From Candidula unifasciata (taxonomy: Eukaryota > Mollusca > Gastropoda > Stylommatophora > Geomitridae): a stretch of DNA of 64,000 nucleotides. The stretch lies in NCBI GenBank assembly GCA_905116865.2, contig CAJHNH020006979.1, positions 296,252 to 360,251 on the forward strand. The letters run 5' to 3'. A model generated the notes under the pieces. The model worked only from the letters and a program-made list of their open reading frames with translations. It did not search any database and was not told the origin of the DNA. Both the position numbers and the translations under genes were made by a program. Position 1 is the stretch's first letter. Every line of letters begins with the position of its first letter. This document shows positions 33,060 through 46,000 of this stretch, one piece after another.

Positions 33060-33300
33060 CTGTGGTGTAGCTACTAGACGATCGCTAGCGGACTCGATAA
33101 TCATAGGTTCAAATTCGGGTGGAGCCGAATTTAGCTTCCAAAAATACTTTGACTCTCAGGTCGACCCTGGCTTAAGTGGGTACCAGGAAACGTCCTGGGA
33201 AAAAAAGGTGGCCGGTTTGATGTTAACAACACCAAATATTATTTATAAAGATTATGAGCCCTGCTTCGTATTCCCCATGCGCCGCTGGTGTGTGAAGGAA
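33060..33300 (+). mobile_element. tRNA-derived SINE, family 2
   Basis: Head with GGTTCAAATTCGGG (B-box-like), then GACTCTCAGGTCGACCC, GGGTACCAGGAAACGTCCTG and GTGGCCGGTTTGATG. Confidence 0.65.
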
Positions 33301-33517
33301 GCTTTACTTCCTCCTTTAGGTAAATCTCAGGAATTTCTTACATACGATCACTTCAATATACTTCATGTTCTATGTTTCCCATATACATTCACCACATATT
33401 AAATAAATATTACTTAATTTTTCATTTCCTTATAGTTTTTTTTTTTTTTTTTTTTTTTTTAATAATAATTCACCTTACATCAGATATTTTTTTGATTATT
33501 CACGTTGTTTATTTCAG

Positions 33518-33707
33518 AAAGGGACTTAGGCGCACCTAAAGCCGTAAGTCAACTGTTTGAAGGGGCACACACAGAATTAGGACACCTGAGTCTCCAAAAG
33601 TTTACTGTTGAATCTGAGTTCAAGCTGAAAGAACCTCTTGAGAAGATGGGTCTAGCGGCTGTTTTTTTTTAGTGGTAGCCCTAACCTTTCGCAAATTAGC
33701 AAAGTTG
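33518..33707 (+). pseudogene. Serpin pseudogene exon 6, frameshifted by one T
   Basis: The acceptor is TATTTCAG. It encodes AVSQLFEGAHTELGHLSLQK then FTVESEFKLKEPLEKMGLAA and, after the T run at 33662-33670, SGSPNLSQISKV in the next frame. Nine T give a TAG stop; eight would keep the frame open. The donor is AAAGTTG before GTATGTT, the same phase as in the intact gene. Confidence 0.87.
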
Positions 33708-34500
33708 GTATGTTGTTAAATTCTAGAGCAAACTTTGTATGTTGCTAAATTATCTGACAATTTTAGCTCAGTTCTGTAACAGTATTACTTACTATGTAAA
33801 TGATGCAACAATAACTAATGTAGAACTTTGGCAGAGAACTAAACAGGCTCCAGTGGATCAGGAAGTGAGGAAAAGACGCTGGAGTTGGATAGGGTACAAA
33901 CTGAGAAAACAGGAGAACAGCATTACTAGAATGTCTTTGCATTGGAACCCACAGGGGCATCGGAATAAAGGAAGGCCAAAAAACACATGGAGATGAGAGC
34001 TGGAGAACGAGGTTAGAAAGATTGGGAGGACATGGGGAGAGCTCCATGCAATGGCGAAGGATAGAACGACTTGGCGTGAGTTGGTTGAGGGCCTATGCTC
34101 CATTGGGGGATAGAAAGGCAGAAGAAAAAGAAATGATGCAACAAACGTTGCATGAGCTAAATTCTGTAACCTACTTTGTTTGCTGCTCAATTTTGTAAGC
34201 TTTTTTTTTTTTTTTTCCTAATAATAATTCCATGTTCCTGAATTCTATAACAATGTGTATGTTGGTAAACCTCTGTATTTCGCTAAGTTCCCTAAACCTT
34301 TTTACATTTAGCTAAACTCCCTAACAGTTTTGTTATTTTTTGCATTCGTTTAAATTATGTAACAAGCTTTGCACGCTGCTCAGTTGTGTAACAAATTCCT
34401 TATGTCACTAAATTATGGAACAATGTTTGTATTTTGCTAAGTTGTGTAACCTGTTTTGCATGTTTCTAAATTATGTTAACAAGCAACCAACATCTCACTA
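33708..34500. repeat. Degenerate 27-bp minisatellite in intron 6, interrupted by a LINE
   Basis: Units like TTTGTATGTTGCTAAATTAT plus CTGACAA start at the donor (GTATGTTGTTAAATTC) and resume after the LINE tail at 34165. Confidence 0.7.
33810..34165 (+). mobile_element. LINE 3'-terminal fragment
   Basis: Encodes [40 protein letters not shown] and KNTWR, a stop, then WGELHAMAKDRTTWRELVEG LCS. This is the highly conserved C-terminus of a widespread animal LINE (RRRWRWIGHVLRK...[18 protein letters not shown]). Confidence 0.88.
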
Positions 34501-35119
34501 AAGCAAAGGACATCAGGTATCCAGAAAGCGTAATTTCACTAAGTGGAAACATTGAAGCTATAAAGGAATGCAAAAACATCTTAGAATGCATTGCGCAGAA
34601 AGGAAAAAAAAATGTTTCCTAAGAAGTCAAGTTTCTAAGAAAACTTGGCACAAACATCAGAGACAGTCATTAATCTGTTGTCATGTTATATGAAAAATTA
34701 ATCTGTAGCATATTCTGACAACTAGCAAGATCTATCCAAAAAAAAAGGAGGCAGAGAAAGCCGACGAAAGAAAATTTTTCGCAGCCTTTGTCATGGCATG
34801 GAGGGGTGTCAGCAAATGATAGTGTTGTTGAAGATCGCGGTTTGTTGAGATGCATGATCGCCCACTCTCATGTATATATGTATGTATATATATATATATA
34901 TATATAGCATATCAAATTATCGGACATTTCTCACTGTGAAATAGAGTATTTTACCAACCTTGTTCTTCTGCTTCATTTTCTTCTTTGGTTCTCCTGAATT
35001 ATTTGATCTATATCTGTAATGTTGTCTCTAGTATAAACTTCACTGAATTTTGTAATTCACTAAGTGACCTGTACAGTTTGGCTTCCACCCGTGTTTCTTT
35101 TGACCAGAGGATTCATCTT
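34500..35119. other. Unclassified sequence between the serpins, with a short (TA)n/(TATG)n tract
   Basis: TA-rich microsatellite at about 34872-34907. No exon 7 of the plus-strand serpin was recognised here. Confidence 0.5.
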
Positions 35120-35623
35120 GATATTTTGTTTGATGATAATAATGATGAGGACGACGAGACGGTGATAATGATGATAATGAGGGATGATGAGGATGATAAT
35201 GATGATGACGAGGGGTGATGAGGATGATAATGATGATGACGAGGGGTGATGAGGATGATAATTATGATGACGAAAGGTATTGAGGATAACGAGGGATTAT
35301 GATCATTATGACGAGAGATTATCAAGACGATAGCGAGGGATTGCGAGGATGATGATGATGATGATGAGGGATTATGATGTGATGACAAGGAATATAGATG
35401 ATGATGAGGGATTATAATGTGATGACGAGGGATTATGAAGATGATGACGAAGGATTGTGATGATGATAATGATGATGAGGGATTATGATGATTATGGCAA
35501 GGGATAATGATGACGAGGGATTACGATGATTATGACAAGGGATAAACATTATGACGATAATGATAATGATGAGGAATTATAATGATGATGATGATGACAA
35601 GGTATTTTGAAGATGATGACGAG

Positions 35624-35659
<36 letters not shown>

Positions 35660-35784
35660 CGACTAAGGCTTATGAAGATTATGACGAGAGATTCTAATCA
35701 TGATGACGAGGGATTATGAGAATGATGATGATAATGATGAGGGATTATGATGATGATGATTATGACGAGAAATTATTATAATAG
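35120..35784. repeat. (GAT/GAC)-rich microsatellite/minisatellite
   Basis: GATGATGACGAGGGATTATG-type repeats for about 660 bp. Open frames here are artefacts. Confidence 0.95.
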
Positions 35785-36185
35785 TGACACATACACTGTT
35801 TCTTTATTTTTCAACATAATTTCCACGAACATTGATGCACTTGTTCTATCGTTTTTTAAGTCCTACTAAACCTGTCGCATAGAACTGCGTGCTCTGTTTA
35901 CAAAACAATATCTTTACTTCACATTCAACTTCTGCGTCATTCACAAAGGTGGGTTTTCAGTGGACTAAAAACGGTTGAAATAGCTAGGGGCTAATTCAGG
36001 CTGTAAGGTGGATGTTCCAGAAGTTTCCACCCTAGATAGTTATTTTTCTACAGAGTTAACCGAGCGGTATGTGGTCTGGCATTGTCCTGAAGAAGCTGTA
36101 CTTCTCAAGTCAGCATGCTTGGATGTTTTTCTTCGAATTGCATCAGGAAGCATTAATGGAACTTCACAGTATGAATCAGCATTAA
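35785..36185 (-). pseudogene. Dead mariner-type transposase fragment
   Basis: The minus strand encodes LLQDNARPHTARSVNSV (catalytic D of the mariner DDD triad), then PELAPSYFNRF in place of PDLAPSDYHLF, and FYATGLVGLKKR with KCINVRGNYVEK at the C-terminus. It contains several stops, and the third catalytic Asp is missing. No terminal inverted repeats were found. Confidence 0.8.
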
Positions 36186-36341
36186 AATTTTCACCGTTTT
36201 ATTTTTATTTATTTATTATTTTTAATTTGTTGGTTTGCTCTTTACTTACCACTTACCACCCATTATAGAAAATTAACAAAATGTCCACAAGACAACACAG
36301 GAAACACTGCAAATTCATTGCAAGCTGTTGGTTCTGACAAC

Positions 36342-36347
36342 TTTATT
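36342..36347 (-). terminator. Poly(A) signal AATAAA of the intact serpin
   Basis: TTTATT on the plus strand is AATAAA on the minus strand, 46 bp beyond the serpin stop codon. Position and orientation fit a short 3' UTR. Confidence 0.75.
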
Positions 36348-36392
36348 CGATTATACTGGTTAAATGTAATTACGTTTTTCCATCAACTGGGC

Positions 36393-36598
36393 TTACCCGG
36401 AAAATTTGCCCTGAAATAGAATGATGTTTGTCTGTCGATCTCTCAGAAAGAAGATAAACGGGTGATCCACCTTAAAGGGTGTTGCAAACCCGTACGAGTT
36501 GCCAACGGCAATGACGGCTGTGGCTGCGGCTGCCACAGTTCCGGTCTCATCGACCTCAATAACAGCTTTGTGAATGACATCACTGACGTATACGCCAC
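36393..36598 (-). CDS. Intact serpin exon 7 (reactive centre loop and C-terminus)
   Basis: Encodes GGVYVSDVIHKAVIEVDETG, then the Ala-rich hinge, AVIAVGNSYGFATPF and the closing strand HPFIFFLRDRQTNIILFQG. The acceptor is AATTTGTCAG. It ends TAA at 36395-36393. Confidence 0.94.
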
Positions 36599-36846
36599 CT
36601 GACAAATTAAATTAATACAGTAGAATATCATTTGTTAAGTGGAGTTCGATTAATAACACACATATCAGCACTGGGACGTTCCAATATGTGCTCAGTCCTT
36701 ATCTTCAGCAGCTAGCGAAGAGGTCTAGTGCAGATGGTGCTACAGTTCGTTCAAGATGTCAAACCCAACTTCACAAATGTAACTCAGTAACCACATTCGA
36801 ACGCTTGCCACTGTTGAGGAACACATGCTGAACCGCACGCACATAC

Positions 36847-36885
<39 letters not shown>

Positions 36886-39800
36886 CACACTCTTGATTCA
36901 ATAGTCAGCACCTTTATAACTAAGATCAATTAATTAAACACTGGTATACAGCGGTGATATTCTAAACTAACGGTTACATGACGCTTGAAACCTGATGTAA
37001 TACATAAAGTTAATTACGGTGTGCAAATAATTGATTTTGAAAAAAAAAATCTAACCATTAAAGCCTATGTGTGTGTGTGTGTGTCTGTGTGTATTTTCGC
37101 AAATCTGGTTTTTAATGTTAATTATATAATCACAGTCGGCCCCTATTGCACACATCTCATTCCCAAGCATATTATCTGTAAAGACCTATAACCTTCTGAA
37201 TGGTCCCATTATGTGTGTCCTATGGACGGATACTCTCTGTTTCTCAGGAGAGAATTACTAATGGCACACATATACTCTATCTACCTGGCATAGCGTCTCG
37301 TATGTGTTGATCCCACCATCAGTCGGTTTGTTATGTTATTTTATGTTATCTCAATCGACTTCTTTGCACATTGGGCATCCCCATGCTTGCTCAGTCCTTC
37401 CATGCAGCAGCCACTTTAAGGTACCTCTACTTATTGTTCCTATGAGGAGTTGGTTATAGTATCTCCTGTCTTTACCTCTTAGACGGCATAGTCGTGTTTC
37501 ACCAAGCTCAACTTCTCTGTCACGAAGTCGTGTTAGCGTCAGAGATTCGCAATTATCTCCCAACCTAATCCGTACGGCGTTGATGATATCAGCTCTGTCC
37601 ATGTTTTTTCCTATTTGCATTGGTGCATTACTTGCTAGCTGGTGAGCTCTTTCATTGCCATTTACTCCTGAGTGCCTAGGTATGTAGATACAGATGATGG
37701 CGGTTAACTGCGTCTTCCTAATGCCTTCTAACCATTCGGAGCGGAGACTACTTGTAGCGATTTTCTGAAGCATGTTCATAGAGTTTGAAACAATTACCGC
37801 ATGTGTGGTCGCTTGTTCTTCTACACACACGAGTGCTCTGGTAGCAGCTGCTATCTCCATGGTCATGCTTGACGTAGTCGTCTGGTAAGAGCCGCTATTC
37901 TCTTTTATTGTTTTTCCCATCCTTTGTGCTGTGTATGCCCAAGCTGATCTTGTCCCGCGCTTCACGTCGATCGGGTTGTCCCCACCGTGTTCTGACCCAA
38001 AGGTTGACCATACCATGCTTAGATTTATTTATTTTAAATCTTAAGCCCCACAGAGTATTGGAAATAATGTTACATGTTGAACAAGAATTATTGGACGAAT
38101 AGTGAAAATTACTAGACGATGAGTAAAAAATTATTGAATTTTTATTATTACAGTAGTATTAACAACAAAACATGAAAACCCTTAATGGACCCACCAGAGA
38201 TAGCTAAAAGATAGAGAGAATACTCAAGTAAGCTCTTTAACCTCTTAGGAGATTGCCAGGAAAGAACAACCAAAGACTACAAGGCAACAGTGCTAGAACC
38301 TGATATACTACTCACTGAAGTAGATCAAGTCATTAAGCGGTCACCAAAAAACAAAGCATCAGGTGCTGATAGACTACCAACAGAAATAATCCAAGCAGCA
38401 GGAGAAAGCAACATTAGATAGCTTTATAAAATATTTAATGCGGCATGGGTACAACAAACTGTTCCCATTGACTGGAAACATGCAATAGTTGTACCATTGT
38501 GGAAGAAAAAGTGAAGCAAGCGAGAATTCAGTCAATATCGATTCATCTCTCTTTCAAGTCATGCTGGGCAATTGTGTGCTAGGTTAATAGAAACGAGGTT
38601 AGGACCTGATAGATCCACAGTTGACAGAAGAACAGATGGGTTTCAGAAAAAATAGAAGCTGCACAGATGCAATCTTCACTCTTAAACAGTTATTTAAAAA
38701 AATTAAATGATTGGTTTAAAAAAAAAAAAAAAAAAAGAATTTTGGACTATTAGTGAAAATTTCTGGAAGATTCGCAAGAAATTATTCGACGATTAGTAAA
38801 CATTACTGGACGATTAGTGAAAAAAAAAAAATTTGGACGATTAATGAAAACAAATTTTGGACGATTAATAAAAATTGTTGGACGATTAGTAAGAAATTAT
38901 TGGATGATTTGAAAGAAATTATTGGATGATTTGTAAGAAATTATTGGATGATTTGTAAGAAATTATTGGATGATTTGTAAGAAATTATTGGATGATTTGT
39001 AAGAAATTATTGGATGATTTGTAAGAAATTATTGGATGATTTGTACAAATCAAATTAGAATATTAGTGAAACATTGCTTGACGTTAGTGAAACATTGGTT
39101 GACGTTAGTGAAACATTGGTTGACGTTAGTGAAACATTGCTTGACGTTAGTGAAACATTGCTTGACGTTAATGAAACATTGCTTGACGTTAGTGAAACAT
39201 TGCTTGACGTTAGTGAAACATTGGTTGACGTTAGTGAAACATTGCTTGACGTTAGTGAAACATTGCTTGACGTTAGTGAAACATTGCTTGACGTTAGTGA
39301 AACATTGCTTGACGTTAGTGAAACATTGCTTGACGTTAGTGAAACATTGCTTGACGTTAGTGAAACATTGCTTGACGTTAGTGAAACATTGCTTGACGTT
39401 AGTGAAACATTGCTTGACGTTAGTGAAACATTGCTTGACGTTAGTGAAACATTGCTTGACGTTAGTGAAACATTGCTTGACGTTAGTGAAACATTGGTAA
39501 TCGATTAGTTAAAAAATTGATCGACTTTAATTAAATAAAACAAACATTTTCATTATCGGTGAAATATTACTTGGATGGTAATTTCAAAATTACATGACGA
39601 TTGGTGAAAAATTGATCTACTATCAGTAAAAAGTTATTGGATGATTAGTGACAGTTTAACAGATGATAAGTGAAAAAAATGTTTTCCGCTAGTGAACAAT
39701 TTTTGGACGATTAGTGGAAAATCTGACATAGTCATCCTGAAAATACACACTATATATCACAAAACAAAGAGCGTAAATACAGGCCTATAATTTATCACAT

Positions 39801-39970
39801 CTGGTGACATTCTTGGAACGTGATAACTTCCTTCCCCAACGACCACCCAGCCACCCCCCAGGCGATCCACACATGCAATTAATAAGCTGAGTGGCTTACA
39901 GAACCTTTGGCTTTTATATGGGCGAGCGCGGTTCTTATGTTTGTGATATAAATTGTTAATCTGTACCTGG

Positions 39971-40011
<41 letters not shown>

Positions 40012-43000
40012 AACACACACAAACAAACACACACAAACAAACACACACTCACACACAAAGAAAATGTAGTTATCTGACCAGGTATGTTGCTGTTTCATTT
40101 TTAAAACAACAAATAGTACATTGTCCATTTGCAAAATTCCAGAAATTATATAAAATCCTCAAAAATTGGTCTAATTTCAACTTTAAACATTTTCTGAAGC
40201 ACCCTAAAGGGGGATGGTGAGGTTTAAATATACTTTTTAAAATGCATTTAAAAAAAAATAAACACAAATGTATTTGAGACTGGAAAAAGACATGTTTGCA
40301 ACCTAGAATTTTGGACTTTCCCATAAATTCGGGGATAACCTTTGTTTGGCTTGAATTAAAACTTAAGTTGCCCCAGTGGGTTCTAATAACTGATTGTTAA
40401 AGAATCTACCAACGTACCAACTTTGCTTATTCTCGATAGGTCAGCGTTTGGGCTGAAAGCAGTCCTGATACCCAACTGTTCAAGAGCTTGTTTCAGATGA
40501 AAATCAGATTCAATTCTAAACTTTGGAAGAGCAAGACTGACATGTTCTGTGCGGAAGCCTTCAAACAGTTGATTGATGGCTCCAGGGAAACCCAATGCCG
40601 CTTCTGAAATAAGACAGTGTAATTAGCAATGCTCTTGTCTATTTTCGAACCATAATTAGAGTAATATTTGTTGTGTAACTACAAACGACTCACACATCAT
40701 TATCAAGTTCCTTGATAGCAGTAGTTCTTCACGCAACTTCACAGATCTTGGTCTTTGGTGTTCTGGATCAATTCCATTGATGATAGTTCTACATGGCGCT
40801 TTCTTAAGACATCCAACATCATTTCTCTTTGTCTACATCTGCCTCTTCTCTCAGTGATCTTTGCAGTAGTTACGATATTTTCCAGTGCTCCTTTTTTTTC
40901 ATCAAATGGTCAATGAACTCTGTTTGTATCCTCATTGTTCAAGAACTGTTTTTCTCCTCATTGTTAAAGAACTGTTTGTCTCCTCATTGTTCAAGAACCC
41001 TGTTTGTCTCCCCATTGTTCAAGAACCCTGTTTGTCTCCCCATTGTTAAAGAACCCTGTCTCCTCATTGTTAAAGAACTGTTTGTCTCCCCATTGTTCAA
41101 GAACCCTGTTTATCTCCTCATTGTTAAAGAACTGTTTGTCTCCTCATTGTTCAAGAACCCTGTTTATCTCCTCATTGTTAAAGAACTGTTTGTCTCCTCA
41201 TTGTTCAAGAACCCTGTTTATCTCCTCATTGTTAAAGAACTGTTGGTCTCCTCATTGTTCAAGAACCCTGTTTATCTCCTCATTGTTAAAGAACTGTTTG
41301 TCTCCTCATTGTTCAAGAAATCTGTTTCCTCATTGTTAAAGAACTCTGTCTCCTCATTGTTAAAGAACCCTGTATGTCTCCTAATTATTAAAAAGCCCTG
41401 TTTGTCTCCTCGTTGTTAAAAAAAACCCTGTTTGTCTCCTCATTGTTAACGAACTCTGTTTGTCTCCTCATTGTTAAAGAATTATGTTTATCTCCTCATT
41501 GTTAAAGAACTATGTTTGTCTCCCTATAGTTACAGAATTCTGCTTGTCGCCTCATAGTTAAAGAACCCTGTTTGTCTCCTCATTGTTAAAGAACCCTGTT
41601 TATCTCCTCATTTCTAAAGAACTCTGTTTGTCTCCTCATTGTTTAAGAACTCTGTCTCCACATTGTTAAAGAACCCTGTCTCCTCATTGTTAAAGAAATA
41701 TGTTTCCTCATTGTTAAAGAATTCTGTTTGTCTCCTCATTGTTAAAGAACCCTGTATGTCTCCTAATTATTTAAGAGCCCTGTTTGTTTCCTCGTTGTTA
41801 AATAACCCTGTTTGTCTCCTCATTGTTAACGAACTCTGTTTTTCTCCTCATTGTTAAAGAACCCTGTTTGTTGCCTCATTATAAAAGAACCTTGTTTGTC
41901 TCCTCATTTTCAAGGAACTCTGTTTGTCTCCTCATTGTCAAAGAACCCTGTTTGTCTCCTTATTGTTAAAGAAAACTGTTTGTCTCCTCGTTGTTAAAGA
42001 ACCCTGTTTGTCTCGTCATTGTTAAAGAACCCTATTTGTCTCCTCGTTGTTAAAGAACCCTGTTTGTCTCCTCGTTGTTAAAGAACCCTGTTTGTCTCCT
42101 CGTTGTTAAAGAACCCTGTTTGTCTCGTCATTGTTAAAGAACCCTGTTTGTCTCCTCGTTGTTAAAGAACCCTGTTTGTCTCCTCATTGGTAAAGAACCC
42201 TGTTTGTCTCCTCGTTGTTAAAGAAAACTGTTTGTCTCCTCGTTGTTAAAGAACCCTGTTTGTCTCGTCATTGTTAAAGAACCCTGTTTGTCTCCTCGTT
42301 GTTAAAGAACCCTGTTTGTCTCCTCATTGTTAAAGAACCCTGTTTGTCTCCTCGTTGTTAAAGAACCCTGTTTGTCTCGTCATTGTTAAAGAACCTTGTT
42401 TGTCTCCTCGTTGTTAAAGAACCCTATTTGTCTCCTCATTGTTAAAGAACCCTGTTTCTCTCCTCGTTGTTAAGGAACCCTGTTTGTCTCCTCGTTGTTA
42501 AAGAACCCTGTTTGTCTCCTCGTTGTTAAAGAACCTTGTTTGTCTCGTCATTGTTAAAGAACCCTGTTTGTCTCGTCATTGTTAAAGAACCCTGTTTGTC
42601 TCGTCATTGTTAAAGAACCCTGTTTGTCTCCTCATTGTTAAAGAACCCTGTTTGTCTCCTCATTGTTAAAGAACCCTGTTTGTCTCCTCGTTGTTAAGGA
42701 ACCCTGTTTGTCTCGTCATTGTTAAAGAACCCTGTTTGTCTCCTCATTGTTAAAGAACCCTGTTTGTCTCCTCGTTGTTAAGGAACCCTGTTTGTCTCGT
42801 CATTGTTAAAGAACCCTGTTTGTCTCGTCATTGTTAAAGAACCCTGTTTGTCTCGTCATTGTTAAAGAACCCTGTTTGTCTCCTCATTGTTAAAGAACCC
42901 TGTTTGTCTCCTCGTTGTTAAGGAACCCTGTTTGTCTCCTCATTGTTAAAGAACCCTATTTGTCTGCTCGTTGTTAAAGGTCGTGGCTTCGGGTCCTGAC

Positions 43001-46000
43001 AGCGCCGGATTTGTTTCAAACATAACCTTAGCTCCCAGGTCGACCCAGCCTGTATGGGTACCAGGTATTACCTTGGGAGGTAAAGTCGACTGGCCTGATG
43101 TTGAAAATGACGTTCTGAGTGCCGACTGGGCTATATAATACACGTCTAACCCTATATGTCCATTACGTCGATAGGCTTGGACAAGAGTCGTTAATTTATG
43201 TCTTTTAATGTGGCTTAAATATTTCAATTATCTCCTTTGTTTTTTTTTTGTTTTTTTTTTTTATTCTTTCAGTAACTTCCTTTTCATTCTCTCATTAACG
43301 TCTGTATTTGATAGTCGATTGTGATAACTCAGTCGGCTTGTGTGGCTTAAGCGTTGCGAACGCGCTTTGTAATGCCGGGGTGCCGGGTTCGAATTTAGCT
43401 GGGGGCCTTGCGTTGGTTTCGACAGTGGTATCTAAAAGCTTACCGTCCAGAAAGCTATGACAAACTATTGGACGTAAACTTGTCTAGAAAAACCACAACA
43501 GCCACACACACAAAAAATGCTGGGGTTGGTTCTGCAACGTCATGTAAAGGATACACAACTATTTTAACTTGTGATAACGTAACGTGACGTAACATTACCA
43601 AGGTACTGGACTCCATAAGTTGCCTGCGGTAGAGCGATGTAGAGTGCGAATCTCTCCTTATAGGGCAGCTCGATGATGTCTGCTCCCAACACATTCCTTT
43701 TGATGTTTACGTATCGGACGGAGTGCATCGTGTCCAGCTGCGAAAAAAAAAGTGTTACATAGTTTTCATTGTCAGCTTTTGAAATTAGTTAAAAGACATA
43801 TCCATAGCATTATCAAATTATGAAATTAGTTAAATTCATCATAATAATTCTTGGAAATTAGACACATGATTATTATTTTTCGAAATTTGTTAAATACAGT
43901 ATTGTTATTCCAGGACATCTGGTAGACACACCGTTATCATTCTCGGATAGTATGTAGACACATCGTTATCATTCTCGGATAGTATGTAGACACATCATTA
44001 TCATTCTCGGATAGTATGTAGACACATCATTATCATTCTCGGAAAGTATGTAGACACATCATTATCATTCTCGGAAAGTATGTAGACACATCATTATCAT
44101 TCTCGGAAAGTATGTAGACACACCGTTATCATTCTCGGAAAGTATGTAGACACATCGTTATAATTCTCGGAAAGTATGTAGACACATCGTTATCATTCTC
44201 GGAAAGTATGTAGACACATCGTTATCATTCTCGGAAAGTATGTAGACACACCGTTATCATTCTCGGAAAGTATGTAGACACATCGTTATCATTCGAGACT
44301 GAGCCTCGAGAGGCAGGGGGTAAGAAGTGTTTGTGTTGTGGATAGTGGTTTCCCTCCCCCCTTACTTCACCCTAGGTCAAGTGAATATCTATTCACGAAA
44401 GCAGCGTCCATTGCGGTGTCAGCCTCTTGAGCTAGCAAAACCTCTCTTACCACAAGATCATTGTGCGTGGCGAAGAGTCACAGCCTCCCCGAGGTAGTCC
44501 TGGGGGTGCGAATCCGCAGGCAAAACACAATCGATCTAGAGGAGCAAACCTCGATTTAAAAAAAAACCGGTGCACCACACCTACTGTCTCCTGTGGGAGG
44601 GAAGGAGCCGGAGTGGTGCTAAGCAGTCTTAGGAGTGGAAACAATAATGCTAACCCCCTGAATACCGGAAACTATCGTGAAGACACAGGGACTCAGGACG
44701 TGACGATCCAGTTGCCCCAACTACTCATGCTTAGGCCATGCTTATAGCCAAGAAGAGCTCAGCGAACCCTGCAGGCAACCTGGTGGAGGTGGAATGAGAA
44801 CACTGTGAGCTCCACCTCAGCTACGTGTCAAAGAAGAAGGCAGAAACAAAATCTATATTTTCCTAAGAACTGACGCAGCGCACTTCTGGCTGCTGTCCGG
44901 GGAGGGAGGTCATCCACAGACACACCAGCACCACAATGCCGTAAACATGAAAGAGTGAAAATTTAATTATACATACGAGATCGGTCGTCGCCTCGTCTAT
45001 CAAGGCCCTCGCCAGACAGTGGGAAACTAGACTGTCGTGTGCGAAAAATTGGCTATTGGAAAATTTAGGGACCCCAGAAGAAGGCAGAGTAGAAGGGAGA
45101 GCAAAGAGAACTCAGACCGCACAGCAAAAAATACACAGATGCTTAATATTCTGCAGCTGAACATCTGTGGAATAAGAAATAAGAAACTTGAACTTGCCAA
45201 ACTGCTAAACAAACACAGGGTACACGTGGCTGCTCTACAAGAAACCCTGCATAAAGACTCTGATCTGCATCTCACTGGATACACAATTTATGCCTGTAAG
45301 TGCAATGACTGCCGGGACATAGTAACCTATATAAGAAATGACATACAAGGAGATGTAACAATGCTATCGACATCTAACCCTACAGATATACCAAAAAAAA
45401 AAAACTTTCTGGCACAATTGAAGCAAATATACGATACACAACGTGTACATCCCACCTCAGACAACATGCAACATACCAGAACTATACAAGACACAGTACC
45501 ATAAAACCCTTCTTGTTGGTGACTTCAACGGACACTAGCCACGTTTGGGTTATCCTGACTACAATAGCTCAGGGAAATAGATCGTAGAAACAACTAACCT
45601 ATGAGTGCTGCAGGACTAGAGTCTCCACCTACACTGTTACACAGGGCCCACCTATCTCTCAGCCGACCTGATCTGACCATCTGCTCATCCGACTTAGCAG
45701 ACGCAAGTTACCCCTAAGTCCTGGATGACATAGGAAGTGACCACAAGCCAATAATTACAACTGTAAGAACCCCCGCTAAATCATGCTTTAAGCAGAGAAC
45801 CAATTGGAATTTTCGAAAAACAAACTGGAAACTGTTTCAGGAAACATCTGACAGCCTCTTGGGAATAATTGACAACAGCTGTGTGGAAACGTTTTATGAA
45901 GATCTAACATAAGCAATCATGAAAACAGCACTGAAAGCCATCCCAATGGGCAGCCGGAAGAAACATAAACCTTTCTGGAATAAGGAAATTCAAAACACTT

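Larger units (their letters stand above)
17347..33707 (+). pseudogene. Serpin pseudogene, paralogue of the minus-strand serpin
   Basis: Recognisable exons are 17347-17504, 19668-19792, 30413-30501 plus 30982-31023, 32383 to about 32519, and 33518-33707. They align in order, splice phase and sequence with exons 1, 2, 4, 5 and 6 of the intact gene at 36393-55147. Defects seen: an extra T in a TTTT run frameshifts exon 2; exon 4 is split by about 480 bp; the expected exon 4 donor GT is TT; the exon 5 end and donor are replaced by a LINE fragment; one extra T in a T run (33662-33670) puts TAG into exon 6; exons 3 and 7 were not found. Intron 2 also holds a 7.1 kb LTR element. Its product would have been a secreted serine protease inhibitor-fold protein. 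I infer it is non-functional. Confidence 0.85.

Noticed and set aside
36008..36268. 86-codon plus-strand frame
   Set aside because: Shadow of the minus-strand mariner transposase remnant (QDNARPHTA on the other strand).
37351..38016. Host gene encoding a 221-residue protein
   Set aside because: It matches the LINE RNase H and C-terminal module shared by at least eight other fragments in the window.
39036..39508. LTLVKHC and DVSETLL repeat proteins
   Set aside because: Translations of a 21-bp minisatellite; 21 bp keeps the frame, giving heptads without biological support.
40829..41857. Repetitive proteins with SPHCSRTLF and LLIVKE units
   Set aside because: 28-bp minisatellite read-through in shifting frames.
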